Shown here: positions 13,247 to 24,482 of the stretch, one piece after another
Layout of the letters: every line of letters starts with the position of its first letter
How positions within the stretch are numbered: position 1 is the first letter of the stretch
Assembly (NCBI GenBank): GCA_016617785.1
Contig: JADILM010000004.1
Span: 1,054,001-1,118,000 of the forward strand
DNA: 64,000 nt
Reading direction: 5' to 3'
Source of the DNA: Sporobolomyces roseus
Taxonomy: Eukaryota; Basidiomycota; Microbotryomycetes; Sporidiobolales; Sporidiobolaceae
Made by a program: the position numbers and the translations under genes
The notes under the pieces: generated by a model
What the model saw: only the letters and a program-made list of their open reading frames with translations
Told to the model about the DNA's origin: nothing
The model's database searches: none

Positions 13247-13669
13247 ACTGTGAGGAGAGGGAAGAAGAAGGAGGAGGAGGAGAAGGAGGTTGAGGGAGAG
13301 AGGAGGGGAAGGATTCGAAGTGGGGAAAGAAGAAGGGAGAAAGGGAGAGGAGCAAGAGCTGATGGTCACTTTCTTCTATTGACGACAAGTACAGCTACTG
13401 AGGCTCGATGTAAGGCTCGTCCAGCAAGTGTGAGTTCGAAAAGGCAAGAAGGCAGAATTCGACTCTCGACGATTTTCGACTTTGGTTTCTTGCTTCTCTT
13501 ATCACGGCTCGCACTCTGTTGAAGCCGTTTACGCTTTCAACAACTCGTATTCGACGCTACTTCGGCGTTCGACTCGATCGATTAGGGGTCCCGAAGTTGG
13601 AGGCTCCTCCTGTTCCTTCCTCCCTTTCTCTCCTTCATCTCTTCCTCACTCTCTCCCTAACCAGGAGTC
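13247..13669. promoter_or_regulatory. Divergent promoter, Med22 / Ivy1-like gene
   Basis: 423 bp between the start codons at 13246 (-) and 13670 (+). One flank is GA-rich (13255-13360) and the other CT-rich before 13670, so each transcript has a pyrimidine-rich leader. No other gene is seen. Confidence 0.45.
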
Positions 13670-16202
13670 ATGCTCAAACGACTCTCTGGAACTTTTTCAC
13701 AATCCACCGATCAACTCCTACTGCCTCCTATCTCTCCCGGAGGATTCCCTCCCTCCTCTTCCGCACCTTCCTCCCCTCAAGCCTACCTCAGATCGATTCG
13801 AGGTGGTTCCCACAGCCCCTCAAACTCGTTCTTCTCTCAACAGAATCAATCACAAGCATACCCGTTCCCTCCGATCCCTCCCACTTCTTCCGCTCTCAAA
13901 CCAACTTTGGATCGTTCAACTTTACACAAATCGTTACAAGCCTTGTCGAATTTGTTGGTTGCGTTGGATGAGTTGAGATCGGCCAGTGTCATTTACTCGA
14001 GAGCAGAGAAGAAGGTTAGTAAAGGATTGAAAGAATTGAGTGGTTGTTGGGGTGATAAAGTTTCGAAAGAAATGAGGGATACAACGATAGGTGAGTCGAA
14101 ATCATTTCTCTACTTCAGTTAAAGTACGGTTTTGACTCTCGCTCATAGCGGATGCGTTGTTGGCGAGCGCGGGAATGTATGAGACGTTGGGAGAAGTCGA
14201 TTCGAAACTTGCGAAAGTCGTTCAATCCGACTACGAAGCAGTCAACGAGCTCGCTAGCAAGTACTTCAAGAAGACTGCCGTACGTCGATGTCTGACTTAT
14301 TATCTGTATCTCTTGAAATTGATGGGTTGTATTGATCGAGAGTACAGAAAGAAGAGAAGATTTTCGACGATTCAATGTCTACTCACGACGCAAAAGTTTC
14401 GAAAGCAACTTTATCCTACAACAAATACGCCTCTAAAACCTCCAACACTCCACACGGTACCGCACAACTCGATTCCCTCACCGCTTCCCACTCAGCCTAC
14501 ATTCAAACTCTCCATTCGTTGCAATCTCAAGCGAACCTCTTACAAGTCTCGTATGGTGAACAAATCGCTTTGAAGCGAGAGAGTGTCGGGAGGGAGGTAG
14601 CTAGAAGTGTGACTGGGTTGGCGGAGAAGAGTTGGAGGAATCGAGTGGAGGGAACGAGGAGGGGTGGAGAGTGCGTTGGGAAAGTTCTCGCGAAGGGAGT
14701 TTGGGTCAGCGAGGGGATGGAGAACGTTGGAGAGTACGAACGGAGGGGATTGGAGCTGAGAGGTGGGAGGTACGAGGAAGAGACCGAGGAGGAAGGAACT
14801 ACCCCTCAACCTCAACCTCAACCTCAACCTCAAAGTTAGAATGTAGTAAAGGAGGACACCTCACCCAGGTTCGAGAGCAACAAGACATTACGAGGACCGC
14901 GAGCTCCTTCGACTTCAACTACAGATACTCGTCACTCGGCAGATCGACTCACAACCTCCTCGAATTCGACAAAATCTCATGTACTGCCGCCTGCTCCTCG
15001 ACCTCTCTCTTCGCAGCTCACTCCTCAATCGCAACCCACACCTTCTCCATCTCGTGCGGAATCCCCGAAGAACGCAGCGAGAGTCCCTTCACCTCAAGCG
15101 AGTCGTCGTCAATCTGTCGAAGAACAAGCTCAATCGAATTCGAACGAAATTGGAGGAGGAAGAACTCTACCTCGAGGCTGGTACCTCGACCCTTCTTTCG
15201 CGAATCACCACGATGATAACGAGACTGTACAAGCTCGAACATCGATGGAAACGCAAGATCACTTCGATGAGACACCACAAGAGGGGTTCGCTCGACCATC
15301 ACAAGAAGACTCAACTCCTCGACCCGCTCCCGCCGAACGTCGTCAGACTTACGACACACTCTCGAATCGACGAGAAGGAGAAGAAGCGATCTTGAGGAAG
15401 CCAACTCCTCGTTATGGATCTGCTCCAGCTTCGAATCAGGTTCCTGGATCGTTCCCTGAGCATCAGGCAGACGACTTCGGCAGGACTGGTAGAGGAGATG
15501 AACAAAGAGAGGGAGAGGGAAGGGAAAGCTTTGTTAGGAGGATGAGTCAGAAGTATGGAGCGGTAGCTGAACCTTCAAGAGAAATGAGAGATGTGAGTCA
15601 TTTGACTGAAAGACTAGCTGTACATCATACTCAAGTGATTTGTCGATAACTCACAGAACATTCCTCAAGCTCCTCCGTCACACAATCGCTCAAACTCTCG
15701 AGTTTCCCTCCTCGCGAAACGCTATTCTTCACCTCCCGACGCTTCCTACCCCATCGCCTCTCCCACTCTTCCAAACGAAAGAATCTCTTCGCCTCCAACC
15801 ACCAGCTCTCGTCGACCTTTACCACCGACCCATCGTTCCTCAACCTCTCTCCAATTCAGCCTCCCTTCTCCCCGCCCGTCTTTCACTTCCCTCCCCTCTT
15901 CTTCCTCCTCCCATCGTTCCCACGACCCCTCACAATTCTCCTCCTCCTCTTACTCTCGTCAACTCCCAACCACTCCCACTTCAATCTCCTCCTCCTCCCC
16001 CTCCTCGACGTCTGAACCTCATCCGACTTTCTGCGCGTGTCAGGAATGTACGTCGATCCATTACGCACAGAGTGGGAGGGATCAATTGACGAGGGATGAA
16101 GAGGAACGATTGCAGAGGGAATTGAGGGTCGGGAATCATGGGAAAGGGACGCTGAAAGGGTTGGTTGGGAAAGGGAAGGAAGTGTTTGGTAGAATGGGAT
16201 AG
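13670..16202 (+). CDS. Ivy1-like BAR/I-BAR-domain protein
   Basis: Exons 13670-14090, 14149-14279, 14348-14769, 14869-15592 and 15657-16202; 747 aa. A Ser/Pro-rich N-terminus leads to a helical region (about residues 85-320) with the look of an IMD/I-BAR dimer: LKELSGCWGDKVSKEMRD, ASAGMYETLGEVDSKLAK, MSTHDAKVSKATLSYNKYAS. Yeast Ivy1 binds Ypt7 and phosphoinositides on the vacuole. The C-terminal half is disordered and Pro/Ser-rich, with LPRGWYLDPSFA and a conserved-looking HPTFCACQECTSIHY near the end. Intron 14770-14868 was placed to join the two convincing frames; reading through it ends in a Pro-Gln repeat and a stop at 14837. The Ivy1 name rests on architecture. Confidence 0.65.
14804..14833 (+). 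repeat. CCTCAA hexanucleotide repeat (5 copies)
   Basis: Five tandem CCTCAA units inside the proposed intron 14770-14868 of the Ivy1-like gene. Read in the upstream frame they encode Pro-Gln repeats just before a stop codon, so intron retention would give a shortened protein. Confidence 0.8.
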
Positions 16203-16857
16203 AATGAGATGAGCAGGGAATCGACGAGAGTCGGTGGTGGAAGTGGATTGGAGCAGTGTCGGCTATAGAACTTCTTCTCGTTGATTCGTTACTCTAGAGA
16301 CTTGTTGTGCTGTATCTACTTGCTTCACTTGATACTTCTTGCTTTCCTTACGGCTCGTATTGACTAGCTTAACGAGAGACACTTTCGTTTGTTGATCGCG
16401 AACTCAGACATCTCCTGTCAGGCAAGAGTCGAGATCAAACTCGAGGACGAAAGGAGAGACACGACCAGAGAGACAGACGAGAAGAGTATGAAAATAAACA
16501 AGGTAATTGCAAACGAGACAATGTAAAAACAGATTGGTAGTGGAAGCGAAGCGAACACAGAAAAATCAGGAGAACACGAACGAGCGGAATTCTACTGAAT
16601 CAGAGCTGCGAGGTTAGCGTTGGGTGTAAAAAATCGAAGATGGGGGGAAGATCGTAATAGATGAGGGTCATTATGTGTGAGAGAGAGAGCAAGGGAGGGG
16701 GAGGAGGTTTCGTGAATTCGTTGTGTAGTTCAAGTGTCCGTAGTTCCGAGAGATGCGATGAGAGGTATGGTTGTCTAATGTGAAGAGAGAGTCGAAAGGG
16801 GCTGTCGACTAGGTATGAAGCGATCGAGAGAGACTGGGAGGAAAAAAAGAGCGGAGT
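16203..16857. other. Convergent intergenic region
   Basis: 3' regions of the Ivy1-like gene (+) and the GPI-type gene (-). A GA-rich stretch lies near 16680-16705. I see no gene or RNA here. Confidence 0.5.
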
Positions 16858-17983
16858 TTAGGCGAAGTAGGCGACAGCTCCTCCGACGACGGCGAGACCG
16901 GCAGAGATCGAAAGGGTAGAAGCTCCGGAAGCAGGGGTGCTCGAGGAACCACCGGTAACGGCGGAGGAAACTTGCGAAGCGACGGAAGAGGCACCGCTGG
17001 AAAAAACATCAAGGATCAAGTTAGCATTTGGTGTTCGAGCAGATGTTCGAGCAGAGGATTGAGACGCGACTCACTTTCGGATGGAGGATGCAACTCCACC
17101 AGCCGAGGAAGTGGCACCGGCAACAGCGGAACTATTGAAGGAAAGGGAATCAGCGATCAGAATTCAACGAATCTTGCTCTCTAGGTGAATTCGGACTTAC
17201 GAGGCAGCGCTGGAGACGGAGGAGGCACCTGAGGTAGCAGATGCGGCGGCTCCAGTGGAGGAAGCAGCAGCAGATGAAGCTGATTGTCCGACGCAGTCGT
17301 TCGAGGATCCAGCTTGAACGGTTACGGCATCAGCGAAGGCGGTTTGTCCTTGAGCATCAGTCAAGGTGAGGGTAACGGAGGTTCCGGCAGCGAGGTTGAC
17401 GTTCTAAACCGAAAGCAAAAGTATGGAGATCAGTCTTAGGTCATTTTTGTTTTTGACAGGGAATGGACAGCTGGCGACATACCCAGGTGTAGGAAGGTCC
17501 GGTAACACCGCTAGCGATGGTCTCGAGAACCTGATAGAAAGAGGAACATGCAAAATGCAAGTCAATACAGGATGTTGCAAATCGATATTGTACTTTCGAG
17601 GAAACTTACCTGAGAGGTGGAAGATCCTTGGTTGGCACGGATGACGTAAGGGGATTGTCCTCCAGAGAAGGCTGTTGAGACGAGAGGAGAGACGAATCAG
17701 TACGGGAATGGCGCTATTACGCGTCGACGATTGCAAAGGGTTTCGAAGCGTACTGATGAGGTAAGGCTCGCCTGTTGACAGAGGAAAAGGTAGTATGGTC
17801 AGTAGAAGTCACAATGAGAGCCCCAATGAGTTGAATGCAGTAGATTGATCGCTGCATACACGAGGAAAAGGAAAGGGATTTAAACTTACAGGTGAAGAGA
17901 CCAGTGGTGGGAGTGTTGATTTGTTGTCCAGATACGAGGGAAGCAACGAGGGCGACGAGAGCGACGGCAGAGAGCTTGAACAT
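16858..17983 (-). CDS. Secreted Ser/Ala-rich protein, likely GPI-anchored
   Basis: Exons 17983-17890, 17771-17754, 17671-17610, 17530-17483, 17403-17201, 17131-17075 and 16996-16858; 206 aa. A signal peptide (MFKLSAVALVALVASLVSG) precedes a beta-sandwich-like region containing CEPYLITFSGGQSPY, GPSYTWNVNLAAGTSVTLTL and a second cysteine (SNDCVG). A Ser/Ala-rich stalk follows, ending in a hydrophobic tail (STLSISAGLAVVGGAVAYFA) typical of a GPI signal. This layout is common in basidiomycete wall and surface proteins related to the Kre9/KNH-like Ser-Thr-rich group. Exon 2 is only 18 nt. Codon choice is strongly biased to GCC, TCC and GTC, which suggests high expression. The promoter side seems to carry a 5'-UTR intron. 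Confidence 0.8.
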
Positions 17984-19061
17984 ATTGATTTAGGTGTTTT
18001 TAGGTAAGGAAGGTGGGCTAATAAAGAAATCGAAACACGAAGATCAGTTAACATTCCGTTCGCGTTTAAACCAAGTCTCCCTTTGTTTTGTTCCTCTTCC
18101 ATTGTACTATCTCGTCCAGCTTTGAATCACGTTCCATCGAGTGTAGAGAGTGGCGATTTGCCGATGTGATGAAATGGAAACGCGATTGGGAGGATTTCGA
18201 GAAAGAGAGTTTCAGCAGCTTGAGGAGCGCGTTGATCTTGTGGGTGGCGACAATGTAGGATAGTAGATATACTTACGTTGATAGATCTGAAGCTGAAAGA
18301 GTAGAAAGTGGTGAAGTGGAGGGAGAGGGAGAAGAGAGAAGGGAGAAGAGAAAACCCTCTTTTTTTCCTTCCAAAGCCGAGTCTCGCGCGTTTGGCTTTT
18401 TTACAAAACACAGCCAACAAACTTGAAAGCCCGCATCTCCTCCTCGATTCGATTCCCAACCGCTTGAACACTGAACTTTCGAAAGATTTCGACTGGCTCT
18501 TCTCAAGTCCAGTCAGTCGTTGACCTTTGTCCTCCCCCGCTCGTCCTCTTACTAGAGTCGCATACACTCTACGCGCAGTTTGATTGCTTATTCGAATTGA
18601 GAGCGTACAAAAACGCAAGGATTCCAAGCGATAAAGCGCAACGCTCCAAGCGGTACCTTCCCTCCGACGACGGACCTCCTCCGTCAATGGAAGGAGAAGA
18701 AGAGGTATTGCGAAAGAAGGAGAAGCAAAGATGATTCGTCGCCGTCGTTGAATGTCGCAGAGTTTTCTTCGATTCTCATCGATCCGGTTCTTCAACCGCA
18801 CTCGCAGACGTCTCCCTTTCGTCGACATCCTGGTTACTAGAAGGCTCGAGGACCAAAATGACAAGTTGCGAAAAAAAGATTCGATGAATCGTTACCTGTT
18901 GAGAGCTCCCACTCCCCTTGCTCCTCACCTCTCACAAGCCCCAACAGTAAGCAGCTCAGGTGTATCGAGCTCTTTATAATCCTTGCTGATTATCGAGTGC
19001 CCTCCCTCATACATACAGCTTCACATCTTCCCCAACTTCAACCCAAAAACCATCATCAAAA
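17984..19061. promoter_or_regulatory. Divergent promoter, GPI-type gene / SRPBCC gene
   Basis: 1078 bp between start codons. On the minus side, a GTAAGT donor at 18276 and a TAG acceptor at 18018 could bound a 259-nt 5'-UTR intron, leaving a 34-nt leader exon before the ATG. A long open frame at 18127-18864 (-) has a composition unlike protein and was rejected. The plus side has a TATA-like site near 18975. Confidence 0.45.
18975..18979 (+). promoter_or_regulatory. TATA-like box for SRPBCC gene
   Basis: TATAA in the context CTCTTTATAATCC, about 85 bp before the ATG at 19062. The spacing and the highly biased codon use of this gene fit a TATA-type promoter, but that is inference. Confidence 0.35.
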
Positions 19062-19761
19062 ATGTCATCTCCCGTTACTGGAAACTTCGTTATCGAATCC
19101 GCTGTGATTAAGGCTCCTCTCGCTAAGGTATGGCATCAGATCAAACTCGGCGAGTTCTCCAAGTGGTGGTCTGCACTCGAAAAGTCAGGTCCTGCATCAA
19201 AGGAAATTTCCGAGGAAGCAGACTGTTTCCAATGGGTTTTCAAGGTGAGCCAATCCCTCTTCAACTACTCAGCAGACCAGAGCTGGTCCAGGAAGGTAGT
19301 AGAGTAGAGGTAGTGGATCAGAACTGATGTCAATTCGATAAAACCCATTCAGGACGGAACTTCGCTTCTCGTCAAGCAAGAGGAACACTCTTCCATCAAG
19401 CACTCTATCACCTACTCGTGCGTTGTCGAGCTACACTCTTCTACATTATATTCACTGACCTTGCCTTGCTCCTCATGCGAAACAGTATCCTCACCGCCGA
19501 ACCCGCTCTCTCTTTCTCCTCGGTTCTCTCAACTATCACTCTCCACTCTGTTACCTCTGACGACTCTACCTTCATCGAATGGTCTGGTGTTTTCTCGTCC
19601 GATGCTGGTACGCAAACTTCTCGTTTGTTCCGGATATGAAAGCGACGAAATTGACCCTCTTCTTGCTTCTTTTTCTCGTCGCAGATGCTTCCGTCGTTGA
19701 GGATGGCAAGTACAAGAGGAGTGAAGCTCTCCAGGACCTTGCCAAAGCTGTTCAAGCCTAA
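19062..19761 (+). CDS. SRPBCC/Bet v 1-like fold protein
   Basis: Exons 19062-19244, 19353-19417, 19486-19607 and 19685-19761; 148 aa. The start is FVIESAVIKAPLAKVWHQIK, the usual first strand and helix of polyketide-cyclase/START-like (SRPBCC) proteins, then FSKWWSALEKSG. The middle has TSLLVKQEEHSSIKHSITYS and the end ALQDLAKAVQA matches the long C-terminal helix that closes the hydrophobic cavity. The size is typical for a single-domain member. No ligand can be named. The optimal codons and the adenine-rich ATG context (CATCAAAAATG) suggest a well expressed cytosolic protein. Confidence 0.75.
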
Positions 19762-19925
19762 GCGCGGCGAAATCAGTAGTAACTTGTAAAAAGCAGTAAT
19801 TCGAAATCTCAGTTTTACGAAAGTCGTTTCTCGTTGACGAAGGGACAGACGACAAAGGAGCAAGAGAGGATACAACGAAAGTACAGGTCACATCAAGTGT
19901 CTATAAGGATACGCTACTTAACAAA

Positions 19926-22900
19926 CTACTCGTCTTCGCCATCGAAAGGAGTTGCAAAGGGATTCGTCGGTCGACTTCCGTGAGTGTACCTCGAAGGCTG
20001 CTTCGTTCCACTGATTAAGGCGCTCTGAGAATCGGCGAAAGGGTTTACTGAGCTGTAAGGGTGGAAAGTCTGGGACGAGCGATAGGGATGGGGAAGGGGA
20101 GGCGAGATCGGTGGTTGCGAGAAAGGCAGTTTAGGAGGGAGAAGAGCGGGATCTGCGAAGGGGTTTGTCGGAGGAAGTGTTGAGGGAGAAGGAGGGCCCG
20201 CGACGTAGGGTAGGGAGGAGGATTGCTGAGAATCGTCGACAGGATGCGAAGGGTCGAAAGCGGACGAAGAGTCGAGTTCTTCCCATCCGTTCTCTGCTTG
20301 GTCGTTCCTGCTCCGTCTCCTGCTGGGCTGCTCAGTCTGACTAGATGGTCTCCCTCTGACTCGCTGCATGAGATCGTCTCCAACTCCTCTCACTCGCTTC
20401 CCTACTCCGCTTCTCGCCCTTCCCAACGGCACAGTTCTCGTCACGTACTCGCCCGTTCGCAAGTCAACCATATCAGATGCTCTCCGTTGCTGGGAAGAGG
20501 GGCGAGGGCGAGGGCGAGGGCGAGAGATGAGAGGTCGAGGCTTGAAGGTAGGTTTCGATCGGATAGCTCGAGGGATTGCGAGAGACATGGAGGGGAGGGA
20601 AGGAAGATCAATTCGCTTCTTCGGTAGCGGAAGGGAAGTAGGCTCGTTGGGTGGGAGAGTTGGCTTGAAGAAATCGACGAGTGAAGCCCAACTTGCCGAG
20701 CTTGGTTGTTCTTTCGACGAGTTCAAGGTCGGCACTGGAGGAAGAGGACTAGTCGGAGGTGGAGAGGAAGGGAAAGAGTAGTTGGCGAGGTGCTGAACTG
20801 TCTCGTGATCGACAGGAGATTTCGGAGGGGGAGATTGTCGACCAGAAACTGTCGAGTGATTCCGGAGGTGAAGCATTTTGAAGCCTGACTTTTCGTCCAT
20901 CTGTTTCTCGCCGTATCCTTCATCACGACCTTCGACTGGACGTCCTCTCCATCTATCCCATCGCTCTTCTCCTCCTGACCTCCAGAGTAACCCGATCACT
21001 CCCATCAGAACGACCAGTACCCAAATTCCGATCGCAATGCAGAACCCGAGTCGTTGTTGCTCGAGTGATCGTTCGTAAGCTCGAAGCATCCTTTCGACGA
21101 TTGACGTTGTCGAAACGGCGGAATCGGGAGAGGTGAGTCCGTCGGTCAGTTCTTGCGAGCGATTCGAGCTGAGCATGAGGATGGTCGGCGAGACAGCGGG
21201 GAAGGAGACGTGAGCGTGAGCGTGCATCCATGTGAGAGCTGTTGAAATCGCATCGACTTTGCTTCCGACCAGACACTGCGAGACGGGTGAAGGGTTAGCT
21301 CTGAGGAAGTCTCCTCGGCCTGTTCGAGTTCCGACACTTCAGACTCACGTAGACGAGATTGAGGATAGGGTCTTCAAGTACAGTGCCGTCGAAAACGTCT
21401 GTGATCGCGTCCGTCAAACCGTCGTAGAAACCGACAATCGTTGAATTGAGCGCTTCCGTCGTTCCGTTGACCCAGCCGAACTACACCGCAGCGCAAGACT
21501 CGGCTTCAGTCATGGTCAGAGTGAAGAACGAGGTGAAGAGTAGACTGACGAGATCTTCGTTGAGACCATCTTCGACTGACAAGATTATCCTGTTCGACTT
21601 GTCCGCAAAGTCCCAGGACGACTCGTTCATCCTGTCAGAAACGCTAAATCAATCAGTACAGAGTCTCGAGATGGGAGGATGTAAGCGGAAGACTCACTTC
21701 GCATTCAAGGTTCCGATGACACTGTTCGAGAATTCTCCAGCTCCTTCGTTCGCTCGCTTCGTCGTCAAATCCTGTACTGGTCCCCCCAACGCCCATAACT
21801 GAATCTGAACCACCAGTAACCCGACTAATCCGAAGGCTAAGAATGCCCATGCGTGAGGATGGGCAATGTAGCTGAAGAACCAAATCAAGTTACTTGATTT
21901 TGCGTTTGAAGTGCGAAGGGACAAGATCCTTTGTAAGCGAGAGACGAAGGCGAATAGAGTAGAATGAGAAGATGCATTGAGGAATGAGAGGAGGTTGGGT
22001 TTCGAGAGTGCTTCTTGAGCGGAGGAAGGATGGACCGAGTTCGAACCTTCGTCGACGAGATCACGAAGCCAAGCTTCTCGAGCTGACATGACTCCTCCGA
22101 TAAAGTTTCGATAGCTGTAGCGTTCCCAGATGGCGCCTGTGTCATTCCGAGGAATGGTCAACGAGATTGAAGAGTCGAGAAGTTGAGCGAGGACTCTGAA
22201 AGACTCACAAGCGAGGATGAACAAGACCATGAGAAGTACGACCAATCCCATCGCTACTTTGATGAACTTGCCGAGATCATGTCCGACATCATCGATCCAA
22301 CTAGTATCCAGATCGTTGCAAATCGCGACAGTCTGTTTCGCTGGAACCGGCAGCATTTCGACTTCGATCGTTCGATTCGAGAGGGTCGAGTTGATGTTGG
22401 TTCGAAGAGCTTCGATCGGAGTCGAGATGAGCGAGTTCATCGAAGAACGGAATTCCTCGAGAGTTGGGATGGACGAGTTGAGATCTGTCAGAGCGTCGAT
22501 CACGGTCGAAGGGAGAGTAACGTTCTCGAGTGCTGAGAGATCAGGTATGTCGATTGTTGGGATATCGACGTCGACACTACGAAGAGGAAGCATCGATTGA
22601 ATCAGTTTCGAAAATTCGATCTGCTTCAAAATCTGAGACTCACCCTGGAATTCTATCGATCAAGCCAATCGTGTTCTCGAGACCTGAGTTAATCCCTCCA
22701 ATCGCTGTTTGAATGCTCGTTCGAATTGTCGACATCGAGTCTGTAACGAATTCTTGTGCTTCTTCGATCGCTTTGACGAGAAGAGTCAAGGAACCATGAA
22801 CGGCGAGGTCGAGTAGGCAGAGGAACAGTGATCGATAGGTGTCAATCATGAAGCTAGACATTTTCGTGGGTCAGCGAGATCCTGGGAGTGCTGAAAGGTG

Positions 22901-23292
22901 GTAGAAACGTACAGGATTATAGCCTCGAGAGCTTGCAAAGTCAAATCAAGGACAGTTCCCGCTCCGTTCGTGACTGCACTGATCGTCTTTGAGTTCAACT
23001 CGTTCACTCCATCTGCCATATAATGTGGTAACGACACTGCGACGTTCGCAGCGCCTTCAACTCCAGAACATGCGGCAGTCAAAGTTCGTTTCCCATCATC
23101 GACTAGAGCTGGGATCGAGGAAAGGAGGAAACCAAGTGCAACTAGTACGAGTAGGAGGGCGAGGAAGTGCTGTGAGAGCCAGGAGAGGGACAGTCGAGCT
23201 CGAGGTCCGAGGTAAGGGTGAAGTTGTTTGCGAACAGGAGTCGAAGGAATGAAGTGGGTCGGATAGGTAGATGGAGGTGGGTAGTGAGACAT
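19926..23292 (-). CDS. Plasma membrane fusion protein Prm1
   Basis: Exons 23292-22913, 22853-22644, 22576-22209, 22136-21698, 21631-21550, 21480-21349 and 21275-19926; 986 aa. Family marks include YLGPRARLSLSWLSQHFLAL, SLPHYMADGVNELN, LFGWVNGTTEALNSTI and LVYCLVGSKVDAISTALTWM. Membrane segments lie near the N-terminus, around residues 120-150, in the middle (VAMGLVVLLMVLFILA and HAWAFLAFGLVGLLVV) and at GFCIAIGIWVLVVLMGVIGLLW. Prm1 promotes plasma membrane merger during cell fusion in mating. The C-terminal tail is long, disordered and basic/Pro-rich. Intron 22137-22208 is 72 nt, in frame and stop-free; I removed it because of its GTGAGT donor and CAG acceptor. No mating-type genes are nearby. 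Confidence 0.9.
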
Positions 23293-23844
23293 CTTTGGGA
23301 GGAAGAGTCGAGATGGGAGAAGGGGCTGAGATCACTGATTGTTGCGAGGGCGGAGTCGTCGAGATTTGTTTGGAGAGTTTGCGACGTCCAGCGTCTTTCG
23401 TTGAGAGCGAATCCGGTCGTCGACGAATGGCCAGAGAGAAAGGAGGAGAACAAACATCTTCCCTGAGAACCGAGGAGGATAAGGGGAAACTTGTGAAGTC
23501 CTGTGCGGGCGAGAGACAAGGTGAAATCTCCAAACAAAGGGAGGTCGATTCGAATCGGTTGTTTCTGCCTATCTCCTGACTCATTTGACAGCTTCGACTC
23601 GATTTGGTGAGTGTTGTACTGTATCAGAGCGCTGTAACGAGATGCTGGCGGTATCCATAGCGAGGGAAGAAAGAGAGAGAAGCTCGCGGAGAGTTCTGTT
23701 TCAAGCGAGGGCGAGCCAGTGCTATCTTCTAGGTGTCTGGAACCCCTGTTAAGCGAGCTTAGTGGTGGTCGAGTGTTGTGGTTGAGTTCAAGCTAGTTGA
23801 GAGAGATTTCTCTTTCATCTTTAAACCCTTCAAAACCATTCAGC
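23293..23844. promoter_or_regulatory. Divergent promoter, PRM1 / small basic gene
   Basis: 552 bp between start codons. Open frames on both strands are low in protein-like character. A TTTAAACCC element lies just before the ATG at 23845. Confidence 0.4.
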
Positions 23845-24273
23845 ATGGGATCAAACAAAGCAGCAGGTGAGTAAATAGAACAAGCGCTATTCTGTCTATC
23901 AGCTGATCATTCTGCTCCCACAGGCAAACAACGAGCAGTCGAACCAGTCGAAGAAGTTTCAGAGATTGATAAACCCTTACCCTCATTAGCTGGTAAGCTC
24001 TATCTAGATTCTCTAGCCCTCTTCTCTTTGAGTGTCCCTTTCCAGTAGAGCACAGCTGATGCACTTTTACTTCCGCAAATAGTTACTCAACCTCATGTCG
24101 CACCAGAACAAGCTACCAAGGCAAAGACAAAGCGAACCAAGAGTAGCAGCAGCAACAAGAAGAAGGCCGAGCAAAAGATAGCAGCGATGGAGAGAGCGCA
24201 GAAATTGGAGAAACGTAAAGTCGAGGTCGGGTCGAAGCAGGACTTGAAGAAGAAAGCGAAACAGTTATGGTGA
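23845..24273 (+). CDS. Small lysine-rich protein, function unknown
   Basis: Exons 23845-23866, 23924-23992 and 24083-24273; 93 aa. The protein starts MGSNKAAGKQRAVEP, has an acidic middle (EEVSEIDKPLPSL) and a strongly basic C-terminal half rich in Lys (KAKTKRTKSSSSNKKKAEQK) that ends in a helix, LKKKAKQLW. The basic part could be a nuclear or nucleolar targeting and RNA/ribosome-binding segment. It faintly recalls small ribosome-assembly factors such as Alb1, but I cannot support that name. Three exons with matching phases (1, 1) support a real gene. It is too short per exon to show up as one open frame. Confidence 0.6.
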
Positions 24274-24482
24274 TGGGACTGCTCTACTTGATTGTTGTAT
24301 TGATTATGCTTGTAAGATACTATCGCTTTCCTTTTCTTTCGAACGGGCGGAATCGAGAAGAAGGAGAGAAGAATACGAATTACGACAAATTTTTACGAAA
24401 GATCCCTTCATTCCATGACTAGTCGGCCACCAACACGACACCCAGACGAGACTCGACGACGATAAGCAAAAGGGTTGCTCGA

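Noticed and set aside
14979..15395. 138-residue basic frame on the plus strand
   Set aside because: Frame-shifted shadow of the Ivy1-like exon 4; it would follow if the alternative GTTAGA donor were used, but its sequence is unlike protein.
18127..18864. 245-residue open frame on the minus strand
   Set aside because: Composition is erratic, rich in Arg and Ser from skewed base content, with no domain or splice-consistent extension. It overlaps the likely leader and promoter of the GPI-type gene.
19926..23292. Idea that PRM1 marks a mating-type locus
   Set aside because: No homeodomain, pheromone, pheromone receptor or Ste-type gene is nearby. Prm1 is a general fusion factor and its neighbours are housekeeping genes.
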